The notes under the pieces: model-generated
Database searches by the model: none
What the model was told of the DNA's origin: nothing
What the model saw: the letters and a program-made list of their open reading frames with translations, nothing else
In this document: positions 8,359 to 17,381 of the stretch, piece after piece
Layout: each line of letters starts with the position of its first letter
Numbering within the stretch: position 1 is the first letter of the stretch
Translations under genes and position numbers: made by a program
Assembly: GCA_002344965.1 (NCBI GenBank)
Contig: DDUU01000058.1
Span: 1-64,000, forward strand
Direction: 5' to 3'
Length of the DNA stretch: 64,000 bases
Origin: Candidatus Tepidiaquacellales bacterium UBA2330
Lineage (GTDB): Bacteria; Bacteroidota; Ignavibacteria; Tepidaquicellales; Tepidaquicellaceae

Positions 8359-9321
8359 TTATTTATAATTATAATATTCTTTGAACCAGCTGACGAATTT
8401 CTCTAAACCTTCTTCAATCCTTACTTCAGGAATGTAATCAATAAACTCCGCAAGATCAGTCGTGTCGGCTGATGTAACTTTTACATCACCGGGCTGCATT
8501 CCCCTGAATTCTTTAACAGCTTTTTTTCCGAGTTTACTTTCCAGTGTCTCTGTAAATTTCAGAAGATTTACCGGATGCTCTCCGCCTATGTTAAAAAGTC
8601 TGTATTCCGTATCGTCTGTTTTTTTAAGTAATCTTGAAATGGATTCAGTCACGTCATCTATGTATGTAAAATCCCTTTCCATATCTCCGTTATTATATAT
8701 TTCAATTGTCTCTCCCTTCATTATCCTTTCTGCAAATTTAAAATACGCCATGTCCGGTCTGCCCCACGGACCGTACACCGTAAAAAATCTTAGTCCGGTC
8801 ATCGGTATTTTATACAAATGATAATAAGTATATGCCATTAGTTCATTGGACTTTTTTGTGGCTGCATAAAGTGAAACCGGATGATCTACATTATCCTTTA
8901 CGGAAAATGGTATTTTTACGCTGTTGCCGTAGACCGAACTTGAAGATGCGTAAATTAACTTTTTAATTTTAAATTCTTTTGAACACTCGAGAAGATTGAA
9001 GAAAGATACAATGTTACTCTGTATGCTGACTTCAGGATTTGTGATGGAATATCTCACTCCCGGCTGAGCAGCTAAATTTATTACTAAGTCCGGCTTAAAT
9101 TTCTCAAATACTTTACTCAGTTCTGCTTTGTTCGTAAGATCTGTTTTTATAAAATCAAAATTGTTATATCCTTTCAAAAGCTCAAGTCTTCTTTCCTTCA
9201 GTCCGGTGTCATAATAATTGTTAATATTGTCAATGCCGGTAATTTCGTATCCTTCTTCACACAATTTCTTACATGTATGAAATCCGATAAAACCCGCTGC
9301 TCCGGTTACAAGTATTTTCAC
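8359..9321 (-). CDS. NAD-dependent sugar epimerase, UDP-glucuronate 4-epimerase-like
   Basis: An extended short-chain dehydrogenase of 320 residues. Seen: GAAGFIG (7-13) for NAD binding, the ASSSSVYG strand, and the catalytic Tyr152 and Lys156 (YAATK). The motif NINNYYD after the first strand and RFFTVYGPWGRPDMA are typical of the CapI/LpsL UDP-glucuronate 4-epimerases, which make UDP-galacturonate. Start is GTG, overlapping the stop of the upstream formyltransferase-like gene in a GTGA. Next to asnB it suggests a galacturonamide-type residue. The subfamily call is by motif impression only. Confidence 0.88.
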   Translation of the reverse strand: MKILVTGAAGFIGFHTCKKLCEEGYEITGIDNINNYYDTGLKERRLELLKGYNNFDFIKTDLTNKAELSKVFEKFKPDLVINLAAQPGVRYSITNPEVSIQSNIVSFFNLLECSKEFKIKKLIYASSSSVYGNSVKIPFSVKDNVDHPVSLYAATKKSNELMAYTYYHLYKIPMTGLRFFTVYGPWGRPDMAYFKFAERIMKGETIEIYNNGDMERDFTYIDDVTESISRLLKKTDDTEYRLFNIGGEHPVNLLKFTETLESKLGKKAVKEFRGMQPGDVKVTSADTTDLAEFIDYIPEVRIEEGLEKFVSWFKEYYNYK

Positions 9322-10151
9322 AAGGATTTATTTTTGTTTTGGGATAAATATTTTTTCAGTCGCTTTCTCATTTTTATATATTGTGTCAACCCCGGATATG
9401 TATAGTATCCCGGTTTCGAATTTCTTCCCGGAAGTGTCTTGTGTTCTCCTGATTCGAGCTTAACTAAAAAATCCTTTACCTCAGGAAGACTGTCATATAT
9501 AGCTTTATGTCCTATAAAAGAATAATTGTGTTTTGTAAGATCAATATCTCTTGCTTTACCGCTTGCATAAATTTCCCCCGCGTCAATTTCATCATTCATT
9601 TTCAAAAATGAGTATGAGAGATTTTCATAATCTCCGTTATACATTGTCCAGAACGGAGAGTACAGACCTTTATATTCAGGCGTAAGTCCTTCATGCCATA
9701 AATAAACTCCGTGCTTTGCAATTCCCCTGATCTTCTTTCCGAAAAAATCATTAACGCACATTGCAAAAATTATATCAGGTTTTACTTCATTAAGAAAATC
9801 AATTACTTCTTTCTTATTAACATTGTCGGAACTTATCTCTTTAAATTTCAGATCACTGAACTTTCTTCCCTTACCTTTCCAGTATGGTCTTATTACTTCT
9901 CTTTTTAAATACCCCAGATCTTTCGCCGCAACTTTTTTCTTTATATAAAAAAACAGCATCAGTTCATTCAGCAGTTTAAAATATCCGTACTTCTTTGCTC
10001 TCTTCTTACCGTAATCAATTCTGCCTTTCCATGTCTTTCTCCATGTAGCCGAATCAGACCATACTACTCCCGCAAGCTCTGTATTCTCTGCAAGCCAGTC
10101 CACAATCAATTCATCAAACTCATTTCTCGAACCTATAAATACACTTCTCAT
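9318..10151 (-). CDS. Formyltransferase-like protein (divergent active site)
   Basis: A 277-residue protein with the formyl-transferase fold signature. Seen: the block WHEGLTPEYKG followed by DEIDAGEIY, matching the HxSLLPxyRG and DxGxI blocks of Fmt/ArnA. The expected catalytic Asn-x-His-...-Asp set is altered: His153 and Asp190 are present, but the Asn two residues before His is Leu151. Known relatives formylate 4-amino sugars with N10-formyl-tetrahydrofolate. Here the chemistry may be changed or only the fold retained. It overlaps the epimerase gene by four bases, suggesting it acts on a sugar nucleotide made nearby. Confidence 0.78.
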   Translation of the reverse strand: MRSVFIGSRNEFDELIVDWLAENTELAGVVWSDSATWRKTWKGRIDYGKKRAKKYGYFKLLNELMLFFYIKKKVAAKDLGYLKREVIRPYWKGKGRKFSDLKFKEISSDNVNKKEVIDFLNEVKPDIIFAMCVNDFFGKKIRGIAKHGVYLWHEGLTPEYKGLYSPFWTMYNGDYENLSYSFLKMNDEIDAGEIYASGKARDIDLTKHNYSFIGHKAIYDSLPEVKDFLVKLESGEHKTLPGRNSKPGYYTYPGLTQYIKMRKRLKKYLSQNKNKSL

Positions 10152-10203
10152 TTACTTTATATAACGGTAAAATTTATTTTTTTCAAAATCTGAACCCGGA
10201 TAA

Positions 10204-11400
10204 TTACTTTAAGTATGAAATTAATTTATCAGAAAAATTTTTTATAAGTGCATTCCTGTCAAACTTTTCAGCAGCAGCTGCTCTGCAGTTTTCTGACATT
10301 TCGTTTCTCATTTTCTGAGAATTTTTAATGATTAAAATATTCTCCTTTAGCTTTAAATAATCTTTAGGAGGTGAAACAAGACCGGCTCTGTTGTCATTAA
10401 TAATCGCAGCACCTTCCCCGGTCCCTGAAAATAAGACCGGCAGACCGGCTGCCATCGCTTCATAAATTTTTGAAGGTACAGCGCCGAATATGTTGTTTAC
10501 CAGAGGTATTATCGCGCAGTAATATTTTTGCAATATTACCGGTATCTCACTGCTCTTTACACTGTCATGAAGTATAATTCCGTTATCCGGATTAGCTTTT
10601 AAATATTCTTCTGTAATTTTTCTCTCTGCGCCTTCCCCGTAAATGTGAAACTCCGCACCGAGTTCTTTGAAATTTATGTTGCTGACTATTCCGTAAATTC
10701 CCTGCGCAACGCCAAGCAGTCCGGTATAAACTATTTTAATTTTACCCCCGGCTTCATCAGAGTTATATTCAGCGGAATTTTTAAATCTGTTTATATCCAC
10801 TCCGTTTCTGAATAGATATGTCTTATCCGCTCCGGACATTTTCATGTGTCTGACAATTTCTTCAGACTGACCGGTACAGAGAAACGCTTTCGAATATAGA
10901 AATTTTTCCAGCGATACAAGTTTCTTATACAAAACTCCGTCGCTGATTGCTCCGAGCTCTTTTGCTGAAAGCGGCCAAATGTCGGAAACATTCATTATAT
11001 TTTTTGAACCTGTAAATTTTGAAAGCAGATAGCCGCTGTATGCAAGTGTCAGAGGCGGACTTTCAGTAAAAATAAAATCCGGTCTGAATTTCCTGAGTCT
11101 GAAATATCCGAAAAGTGAAGTCAGTGAAAATGAAAGCATGGATATTATTCTCGGAATTTTATTTGCAGAGTTTGATGCATAGAGTATATATCTGGAAACA
11201 TTAATTCCGTCTTCCTTTTCATTCACGGAAAATTTCATTCTGTAACCAGGGAATATTTTACCCTTTGGATAATTCGGCATTGCTGTTATTACCTTTATCT
11301 CCCAGCCTAATCGCTCAAATATTTTTGAAAGCTCATAAAGCCTATTCTGAGGAGCGCCGGTTTCCGGATAAAAATATTGTGTAAGTATCGCTAACTTCAA
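10204..11400 (-). CDS. GT4 glycosyltransferase, WcaI-like
   Basis: A GT-B-fold family 4 glycosyltransferase of 398 residues. Seen: an N-terminus of the type ILTQYFYPETGAPQ, as in WcaI-like fucosyl/hexosyl transferases, AMPNYPKGK in the acceptor domain, and the C-terminal donor motif SKIYEAMAAGLPV with the E-x7-E pattern. Translation starts at TTG in a TTGA overlap with the CapK-like gene upstream; no ATG is available, and the family N-terminus begins exactly there. Cytoplasmic, adds one sugar of the repeat unit; the donor is unknown. Confidence 0.92.
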   Translation of the reverse strand: MKLAILTQYFYPETGAPQNRLYELSKIFERLGWEIKVITAMPNYPKGKIFPGYRMKFSVNEKEDGINVSRYILYASNSANKIPRIISMLSFSLTSLFGYFRLRKFRPDFIFTESPPLTLAYSGYLLSKFTGSKNIMNVSDIWPLSAKELGAISDGVLYKKLVSLEKFLYSKAFLCTGQSEEIVRHMKMSGADKTYLFRNGVDINRFKNSAEYNSDEAGGKIKIVYTGLLGVAQGIYGIVSNINFKELGAEFHIYGEGAERKITEEYLKANPDNGIILHDSVKSSEIPVILQKYYCAIIPLVNNIFGAVPSKIYEAMAAGLPVLFSGTGEGAAIINDNRAGLVSPPKDYLKLKENILIIKNSQKMRNEMSENCRAAAAEKFDRNALIKNFSDKLISYLK

Positions 11401-12704
11401 TTCTGCCTGACATATGAATAAAACTGTTTCATTTTTCCCGCTTTCGTCCTTTGTATTTTATCAACTCTTTTAAATTCTGCTTTTAATCCCGGCTCCAGAT
11501 ATTCATCCATTTTTTTCCTGATCTTATCTGCTTCTTCTTCACTGATATCTTTTTCTGTCACCATTTCAAATACAAAAGTGTCCGGCTTTGTCTGCTTTAT
11601 CACAAACTCTTTCAGCGAATCAATTTTATTAAGAATGCTTCTTGTTACAAAATAAAAAGTAATGCTGGATGATTTTTTTCCGCTTGGTAAAATCAGTTCG
11701 TCATTTATTCCGCCGAATAATTTTAATAATTTAACTCCGTTTTCATCCTGTATAGCAGTCGCCCTGTCTCCAATCTCATATCGTATAAAAGGCATGGCTT
11801 TGTTATGAAGAGATGTGAGCACAATTCTGCCTTCTCTTCCGTCCGTGATATTTTTACCGTCTTCATCAAGTATTTCAGTAAATACATTTTCATCCGAAAG
11901 CCTCCAGTTGCCATCCTTATTTTCAAAAGCAATCAGATCAACTTCAGAAGTCCCGTATTCATTTACAACCGGTATTCCAAATGCTTTACCAATAATTTCC
12001 TTATCCTCATCCGAACAGTTTTCCGATGTGCAGATGCATATTTTTAATGTCGGACATTCTTTCTTCAGGACAATGCCTGTTCTTTTCAGGTATTCCGCAA
12101 ACAGCAGTATCGAGCTTGAATATCCGTAAACATACTCAAATTTATTTTTTCTGAATATCTCAAGAAAATTTTTCAGCGCCGTATCCGAAAGATCAAAAAC
12201 GGGGAATCTTACTCTGTTAGCAAGAAAATCCTTTGTCTTCTCCGAATAGTATTCCATTTTTTCAAGAGGTATCCCGTAAAATCTCGCCTGCTTTGAATCA
12301 AGCGAAATTCCGTAACTGTTATACCTGTCTTTTATCAGCGCCCAGGTCATAGCATGAGAAAATTTATCTTTCGCATATCTGAAAGGATGACCGGATGATC
12401 CGGAAGTATATCCCGTGTACAGATCCTTTTTATCAATTGTGTCCGAAATTAAATTGTCGAGTGATATCTGAAAATCTTTTTTTCTCAGAATAGGAATCTC
12501 TTCCCAGGATGATGGCAATGAATCGTTCAGTTTGTTCCTGTAAAACTGATTATTCTTTAAATGATATTTTGCCGCTTCCCATTTTTTTTCATTCTGCCAT
12601 TCCTTAAACTCCATTCGTGAAAGTGAATTCAGCCTTTGAATTTCTTTATCAGCTTTTTCCATCGGGAATCCTTTAAGCTTAAGACTTAATTCCAGGAAAG
12701 ACAT
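11397..12704 (-). CDS. CapK/PaaK-type adenylate-forming ligase
   Basis: A 435-residue member of the phenylacetate-CoA-ligase-like adenylation family, as found in capsule loci under the name CapK. Seen: the P-loop YTSGSSGHP, the NEYGTSE adenylate-binding motif in the middle, a GDRATA block, and a C-terminal lid ending with a lysine-rich segment (RTKAGKM). Known: family members activate a carboxylate as acyl-AMP. In glycan loci the substrate is not established; it may attach an acyl or aryl group to a sugar or lipid. It overlaps the WcaI-like gene by four bases. Confidence 0.88.
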   Translation of the reverse strand: MSFLELSLKLKGFPMEKADKEIQRLNSLSRMEFKEWQNEKKWEAAKYHLKNNQFYRNKLNDSLPSSWEEIPILRKKDFQISLDNLISDTIDKKDLYTGYTSGSSGHPFRYAKDKFSHAMTWALIKDRYNSYGISLDSKQARFYGIPLEKMEYYSEKTKDFLANRVRFPVFDLSDTALKNFLEIFRKNKFEYVYGYSSSILLFAEYLKRTGIVLKKECPTLKICICTSENCSDEDKEIIGKAFGIPVVNEYGTSEVDLIAFENKDGNWRLSDENVFTEILDEDGKNITDGREGRIVLTSLHNKAMPFIRYEIGDRATAIQDENGVKLLKLFGGINDELILPSGKKSSSITFYFVTRSILNKIDSLKEFVIKQTKPDTFVFEMVTEKDISEEEADKIRKKMDEYLEPGLKAEFKRVDKIQRTKAGKMKQFYSYVRQN

Positions 12705-12726
12705 TTTATTGGTGGTAATTTTATAA

Positions 12727-13746
12727 TTAAATTTTTACGGCGGGATCTAATATTTCGAACCATTTATATTTTACCTGTTCCCAGTCAAGCTCTTCGGCTT
12801 TCTTTCTTGCATTCGAAGAAATCTCTGATACAAGTTTATCGTCGGATATGAGTTTCTCAATTTCTTCAATAAATCTTTCCTTATTCTCCGGCGGAACAAG
12901 TAAGCCGTCTTTTTTATCCGTAATTAGAAACGGAATTCCTCCGACATTTGTAGATACAATTGGAAAACCCAGTGCCATTGCTTCGATAACACTTACCGGT
13001 TGATTATCATAATTTGTTGTGTTAATAAATATATCATAGTCTGCGGATTTGTCTGTCCATTCTTTTCTTGTAAGCTTTCCTGTTATTATCAGTGAACCGT
13101 TTAATTTATATTTCACGGATGCTTTCTTTACTTCGTTCAGCGTATCATCTTTCTCCGGACCTATCATACAGAGTTTTGCGTCAGGATATTTCTTAACCAA
13201 CTCCTTTAATATTTCCACAGCGAGCATGGGATTATATGTTTCATGAAAAGATCTTACCCAGAGTATGTTTGCTCCGGCCGAATCTCTTTTTTTAAATCTG
13301 TAATTATTTATATGAATAAAATTCGGAATGTAAGTTACTTCAAATCCTTTACCTTCGAAAAATTCCTTTAGATATAAAGATGGTGATACGATGCGGTATG
13401 AATTTCTGAATATCAAATTGCATTTCTCCGGAGAACTCTTAAATCTGTCCGGATATCCTCCTCCGTGTAATATCGGAATGTAAGGTATATTAAAATTTTT
13501 GCACAGTATTGCCAGTATATACGTGAACCAGAATGCTTTCATACTGTAGGAATCAATGAGCACAACACTTAGTTTTTTTCTGTATTTCAAAAAACCATAT
13601 ATCATATCAAGCATTCTTAGTATCTGATTTTTTTTGTCAGATACGGAAATTATATCATAACGCTCACGAAGTTTTGGGGTTAAAGATTCTATGACGGTAG
13701 GAGTAAAACCGTGTTTTGAAAGAATGTTTCCGGCATACAAAATCAT
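12727..13746 (-). CDS. GT4 glycosyltransferase
   Basis: A compact 339-residue GT-B glycosyltransferase. Seen: the donor-binding motif QPVSVIEAMALGFPIVST with the E-x7-E spacing, and ILHGGGYP in the acceptor half. The N-terminal glycine-rich loop (AGNILSKHGFTP) is complete, so the protein is not truncated despite its modest length. ATG start in an ATGA overlap with the polymerase/ligase gene upstream is on its 5' side; downstream gap to the CapK-like gene is 22 bases. Sugar specificity unknown. Confidence 0.9.
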   Translation of the reverse strand: MILYAGNILSKHGFTPTVIESLTPKLRERYDIISVSDKKNQILRMLDMIYGFLKYRKKLSVVLIDSYSMKAFWFTYILAILCKNFNIPYIPILHGGGYPDRFKSSPEKCNLIFRNSYRIVSPSLYLKEFFEGKGFEVTYIPNFIHINNYRFKKRDSAGANILWVRSFHETYNPMLAVEILKELVKKYPDAKLCMIGPEKDDTLNEVKKASVKYKLNGSLIITGKLTRKEWTDKSADYDIFINTTNYDNQPVSVIEAMALGFPIVSTNVGGIPFLITDKKDGLLVPPENKERFIEEIEKLISDDKLVSEISSNARKKAEELDWEQVKYKWFEILDPAVKI

Positions 13747-15080
13747 CTTGTCTTTCTGTAAATAGCGATGTATGCAAGACCGTAAATAAATCCGGGAGCT
13801 GCAAGCCGCATTGCTGCATGACCGAGTGTAATGAACACAAATACAGTGCAGAGTATCAGAAGGATCTTTTCATCTGATGATTTTAATTTAAAGAAAGTGC
13901 TTACCGGAAACAGCACTATTATGAGAATTGCAACTATTCCGAATAATCCGTGTTCTGCCAGCAGTCTGGAATATTCTATATGCGCTGCTGAAAATATACC
14001 GCTGATCTCACCTCTTTTTTCCGACGCCATTCCGGGTCCGACTCCGGTTAATACATTATTCTGAAAAATCTCAATATCCTCCTCAAAAATTTCCATCCTT
14101 CCGCTGAAAAGATTGCTCTTCTCAGCATTATACATTGACTCTCCCTTAAATCTCATCTCAAGCAGTCCGCCGCTCGCTTCATTAACATAAAAAAATCCGA
14201 TTGTCGCAACGATAGAAACAGCCATGAATGTATATACAGCCCTGCTGAGCTTTGCCTGAAATCCTGCATCTGTAAGAGACATAATTACTACGCATAAAAT
14301 TATTGCTACAATCGGCGCAAGCATTCCGCCTCTGGAAAATGTTGCCAGTCCTCTAATTAATAATGCAAGCATAATGATTATATCAAGATTTTTGATTCTG
14401 AACAATCTGATATTCATAAAATACGCCGCAGCTATTAACAGAATTCCCAGACCGAAAATAGTTGATACCTGATTTGGTCCGAATCCTCCGCTTGCCTGAA
14501 AATTTGATTCAGTTGTAAATTCCATATCTTCAAGCGAACCTGACCTGAAGTAAACGAAAATTGACATTGCAATAATTGGATACAGCATAGCAAGGAATGT
14601 CTTTCGCAGCTGAGCAATCGGAACTCTTCTTCTGTAAAAATATATACCGGCTATTCCAAGTGTTATCGGTCCCGATAAGTTAAAGGATACCATCTGTCTT
14701 GACAGATCAAATGTCGGATAATCAACAAAAAATATCGAAGGCAGTAATAATAATAAAAATGCTATAAATGAAGCGGGTAGTTTTCTCTTTCTCGAGCCGA
14801 CAAGAATTCCAAGAGTTAAAAATAAAATTGTAGCGTATTTTCCGTATTCATAACCGAATCCTCCGGAGTTCATTCTGAACAGAACTTCAATACCCACTAC
14901 ATAAGCTGCGAATATGTGAGCTGCGCCGTCTGCATTTTTATTTTTAAATATCTTATAAACGCCGAGCAATACAATGATGATAGAAAAACCTGTACTAAGT
15001 CTCGGGTTAAACAGCAGCACCATTGCCATCACAATGTTCAGCGCTGTATATATTTCGGCTTTGTATGGAGAGTTTTTCAC
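13743..15080 (-). CDS. O-antigen polymerase/ligase family membrane protein (Wzy/WaaL type)
   Basis: A 445-residue protein with about ten to twelve hydrophobic helices and a large periplasmic loop (about 295-375). Seen in that loop: GRMEIFEED, LTGVGPG and HIEYSRLLAEHG, the pattern of the Wzy_C/O-antigen-ligase family. Known: these proteins either polymerise lipid-linked repeat units or transfer the glycan to its acceptor. Which one cannot be decided by sequence reading. Its presence together with an ABC-type exporter ATPase (47359-48642) is notable because Wzy normally works with a Wzx flippase, absent here; a ligase role is therefore attractive. Start is GTG. Confidence 0.87.
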   Translation of the reverse strand: MKNSPYKAEIYTALNIVMAMVLLFNPRLSTGFSIIIVLLGVYKIFKNKNADGAAHIFAAYVVGIEVLFRMNSGGFGYEYGKYATILFLTLGILVGSRKRKLPASFIAFLLLLLPSIFFVDYPTFDLSRQMVSFNLSGPITLGIAGIYFYRRRVPIAQLRKTFLAMLYPIIAMSIFVYFRSGSLEDMEFTTESNFQASGGFGPNQVSTIFGLGILLIAAAYFMNIRLFRIKNLDIIIMLALLIRGLATFSRGGMLAPIVAIILCVVIMSLTDAGFQAKLSRAVYTFMAVSIVATIGFFYVNEASGGLLEMRFKGESMYNAEKSNLFSGRMEIFEEDIEIFQNNVLTGVGPGMASEKRGEISGIFSAAHIEYSRLLAEHGLFGIVAILIIVLFPVSTFFKLKSSDEKILLILCTVFVFITLGHAAMRLAAPGFIYGLAYIAIYRKTR

Positions 15081-15132
15081 AACTTCAAATTAAAATTTAT
15101 TTATTAGAAAATAAATATTCAATTTTATAATA

Positions 15133-16251
15133 TTATGCGTTTATAATTTTACTTTTAAGATTTTGCATGTAATCATCAAAAGTGAATAAGCTGCCGGTTT
15201 CAGCGCATTTCCGGGATTTTAATTTCAACAGCTCAACATTGCTCAATGCAAGATCAATTGCATCTGCAAGATACTGACTGCTCAGACTTTTTAGTAAAAA
15301 TCCGTTTGAGTCATTAAAATATTCACTGACCGCTGACACATCGGATAGTATCGGAACGCATCCGTAAGCAGCCGCTTCTGATATAACTTTCGGAAATCCT
15401 TCCGATTCGCTCGGCAATAATATAACGTGACTCCTTTCGTAAATTTTTTCCATCGCCTCTCTGCTTATATATCCCGTAAATGAAGTTTTGATTTTCATTT
15501 TACTTGCCGCAATTTCAAACATTTCCTTGTCATGACCGCCTCCTGCAAAAATAAATTCCTCAATGTCATCGCCGTATCTGATTTTTTCAAGCGCTTCAAG
15601 TATTATATGAACACCCTTATTCTTTGTCAGACTTCCAGCAAAACAAAAAATTTTCTTAGCGCTGAAATCTTTCACTGCTGAAATTTTTTCCGCTCTTGCC
15701 AGTTCATCATTGTCCAGACAGGGATTCCTGAAATCCAGTATATGTTCCGGCTGATCCTTCCACTTTCCGTTTACAGTTACCTTTGATCTCTGAAGATTAT
15801 TCTTCAGCCACCACCTCTGTATCCTGTATGATAAAGGCGGATTGCTCTGATTCCAGTTTCCTGCATATTTTACCCAGCGTTTCGGCTTTTTAATTATACT
15901 TAGATACGGAAGCACATATAATCCCATTGCAGTCGGTGCTCTGAACTGCACCCACTCTGACTTTTTTAAAGCGCTTCTGATAATTTTCAGATTATGATAT
16001 GCTGTTGTAAATATAGAAATCTTATCTGAAAACTTTTCGCCTCCGTATTGCTTTATAGGAATGTATTCGATTTTATCCTCATTATATCTCATCGAACTTC
16101 CGGGCGCATGCTCCTGATGCATTGGAGCGATATGTACTATTCTTTCAAATAATTTTGTAAGATGATTTATTTCCCTTACCGTCGGACCCCAACCGACGAT
16201 TTTTCCTTCTTTGTTGTAATGAGGCGTATGTGAAATTATTACAAGCTTCAT
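15133..16251 (-). CDS. GT4 glycosyltransferase
   Basis: A 372-residue GT-B enzyme. Seen: donor motif SESEGFPKVISEAAAYGC, with E-x7-E, and a KIFCFAGSLTKNKGVH strand marking the start of the C-terminal domain. The acceptor half begins with a typical glycine-containing loop (VGWGPTVREI). ATG start, in an ATGA overlap with the GT4 gene upstream; a 52-base AT-rich gap follows before the polymerase gene, one of the two widest real gaps in the locus, with no promoter or terminator that I recognise. Confidence 0.9.
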   Translation of the reverse strand: MKLVIISHTPHYNKEGKIVGWGPTVREINHLTKLFERIVHIAPMHQEHAPGSSMRYNEDKIEYIPIKQYGGEKFSDKISIFTTAYHNLKIIRSALKKSEWVQFRAPTAMGLYVLPYLSIIKKPKRWVKYAGNWNQSNPPLSYRIQRWWLKNNLQRSKVTVNGKWKDQPEHILDFRNPCLDNDELARAEKISAVKDFSAKKIFCFAGSLTKNKGVHIILEALEKIRYGDDIEEFIFAGGGHDKEMFEIAASKMKIKTSFTGYISREAMEKIYERSHVILLPSESEGFPKVISEAAAYGCVPILSDVSAVSEYFNDSNGFLLKSLSSQYLADAIDLALSNVELLKLKSRKCAETGSLFTFDDYMQNLKSKIINA

Positions 16252-17381
16252 TTAATTCTGTTAATGACATCAATATATCTTTTTACTATGACTGACCAGT
16301 GATGTTCTTCCGCCCATTTTTTCGCTCCTTCGGAAAAGTGACCGTAATTATTACAGATATCGTTTACTGCTTTGCGGATCTGATTCTTGTCTCTGGGATT
16401 TACCAGTATTCCGCTCTCTCCGTCTTTTACGGAATCTTCCATCCCGCTGTCAAGTGAACCAATTGAAGGCAGTCCGAAATAATTCGCTTCTATCACTGCA
16501 ATCCCGAATCCTTCAAAATCTCCGCCCGGCTGAGTTTCACTTAATAAAATAAAAATATCAGACGAATTTAAAACAGCATACATATTTTCATTTGAGATTT
16601 GTCCGTGTATCTTTATGCTGTCTTTCAATTTTTCATCATTGAAATATTTCCTGCATAGAGAAGTGTCCGACTCTCTGCCCACAATATCATATGTTGTACC
16701 CGGATGATCTGAAATAATTTCAGGAAGCGCGTTCAGTACATTATGATGACCTTTTCTGGGCCATATACTGCCTACGCTTACAAGTCTGACAGCTCCGTTT
16801 ATTTCCTTTCTGACCTTTGCCTTCAATTGAATTACTTCAGACATATCCAGATCAAATCCGTTTGGTATTACATGCATTTTTTTCCTGTCAATATTACCGT
16901 CTATCTTTGTACCCGAATATCTTGATACAGGTATTATCAGATCCGAATTTTTTAATGCCCTGTTCACTATTGTTTTTTCGAAAAAACTCTTTGCATTTAT
17001 TTCACCGCCATGCGCTATTGAAATAAAATTTGAATTTGACTTAAGTCTCCTCAGCAGCAGCAAAGACATTAGCGATGACATTCCTGAAAAAATAATATTT
17101 GAATAATTTTCTTCTCTCACTTTTTTCCTGATTAAGGAAATTCTTTCTCTGTATGTCCTTAACTTACTGTTGTATCTTTCAAATCTGATAATTTTAAAAT
17201 CCTGTTTCCTGTCAAACTCTTTCTTCTCATCTTCGCTTACAAAATCAGAAACAGCCAGAACAGTTACATTAATTTCGTTCAGTTTTAAAAATTTTGCAAG
17301 GTTATATGCATGATTACCAATACCGCCCGGTCCCGGAGGAAATTCAGTGGTAATAATCAGATAATTATCCGAGCCGCTCAA
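16248..17381 (-). CDS. GT4 glycosyltransferase
   Basis: A 377-residue family 4 enzyme. Seen: FPPGPGGIGNHAYNLAK, the classic glycine-rich acceptor-domain loop of GT4 enzymes; SIAHGGE; LVSVGSIWPRKGH at the inter-domain strand; and the donor motif FEGFGIAVIEANYFGLP. The start is TTG, 17 bases inside the end of the GT2 gene upstream, and the first strand YLIITTEFPPG begins seven residues later, so no longer or shorter start is better. Sugar donor unknown. Confidence 0.92.
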   Translation of the reverse strand: MSGSDNYLIITTEFPPGPGGIGNHAYNLAKFLKLNEINVTVLAVSDFVSEDEKKEFDRKQDFKIIRFERYNSKLRTYRERISLIRKKVREENYSNIIFSGMSSLMSLLLLRRLKSNSNFISIAHGGEINAKSFFEKTIVNRALKNSDLIIPVSRYSGTKIDGNIDRKKMHVIPNGFDLDMSEVIQLKAKVRKEINGAVRLVSVGSIWPRKGHHNVLNALPEIISDHPGTTYDIVGRESDTSLCRKYFNDEKLKDSIKIHGQISNENMYAVLNSSDIFILLSETQPGGDFEGFGIAVIEANYFGLPSIGSLDSGMEDSVKDGESGILVNPRDKNQIRKAVNDICNNYGHFSEGAKKWAEEHHWSVIVKRYIDVINRIK

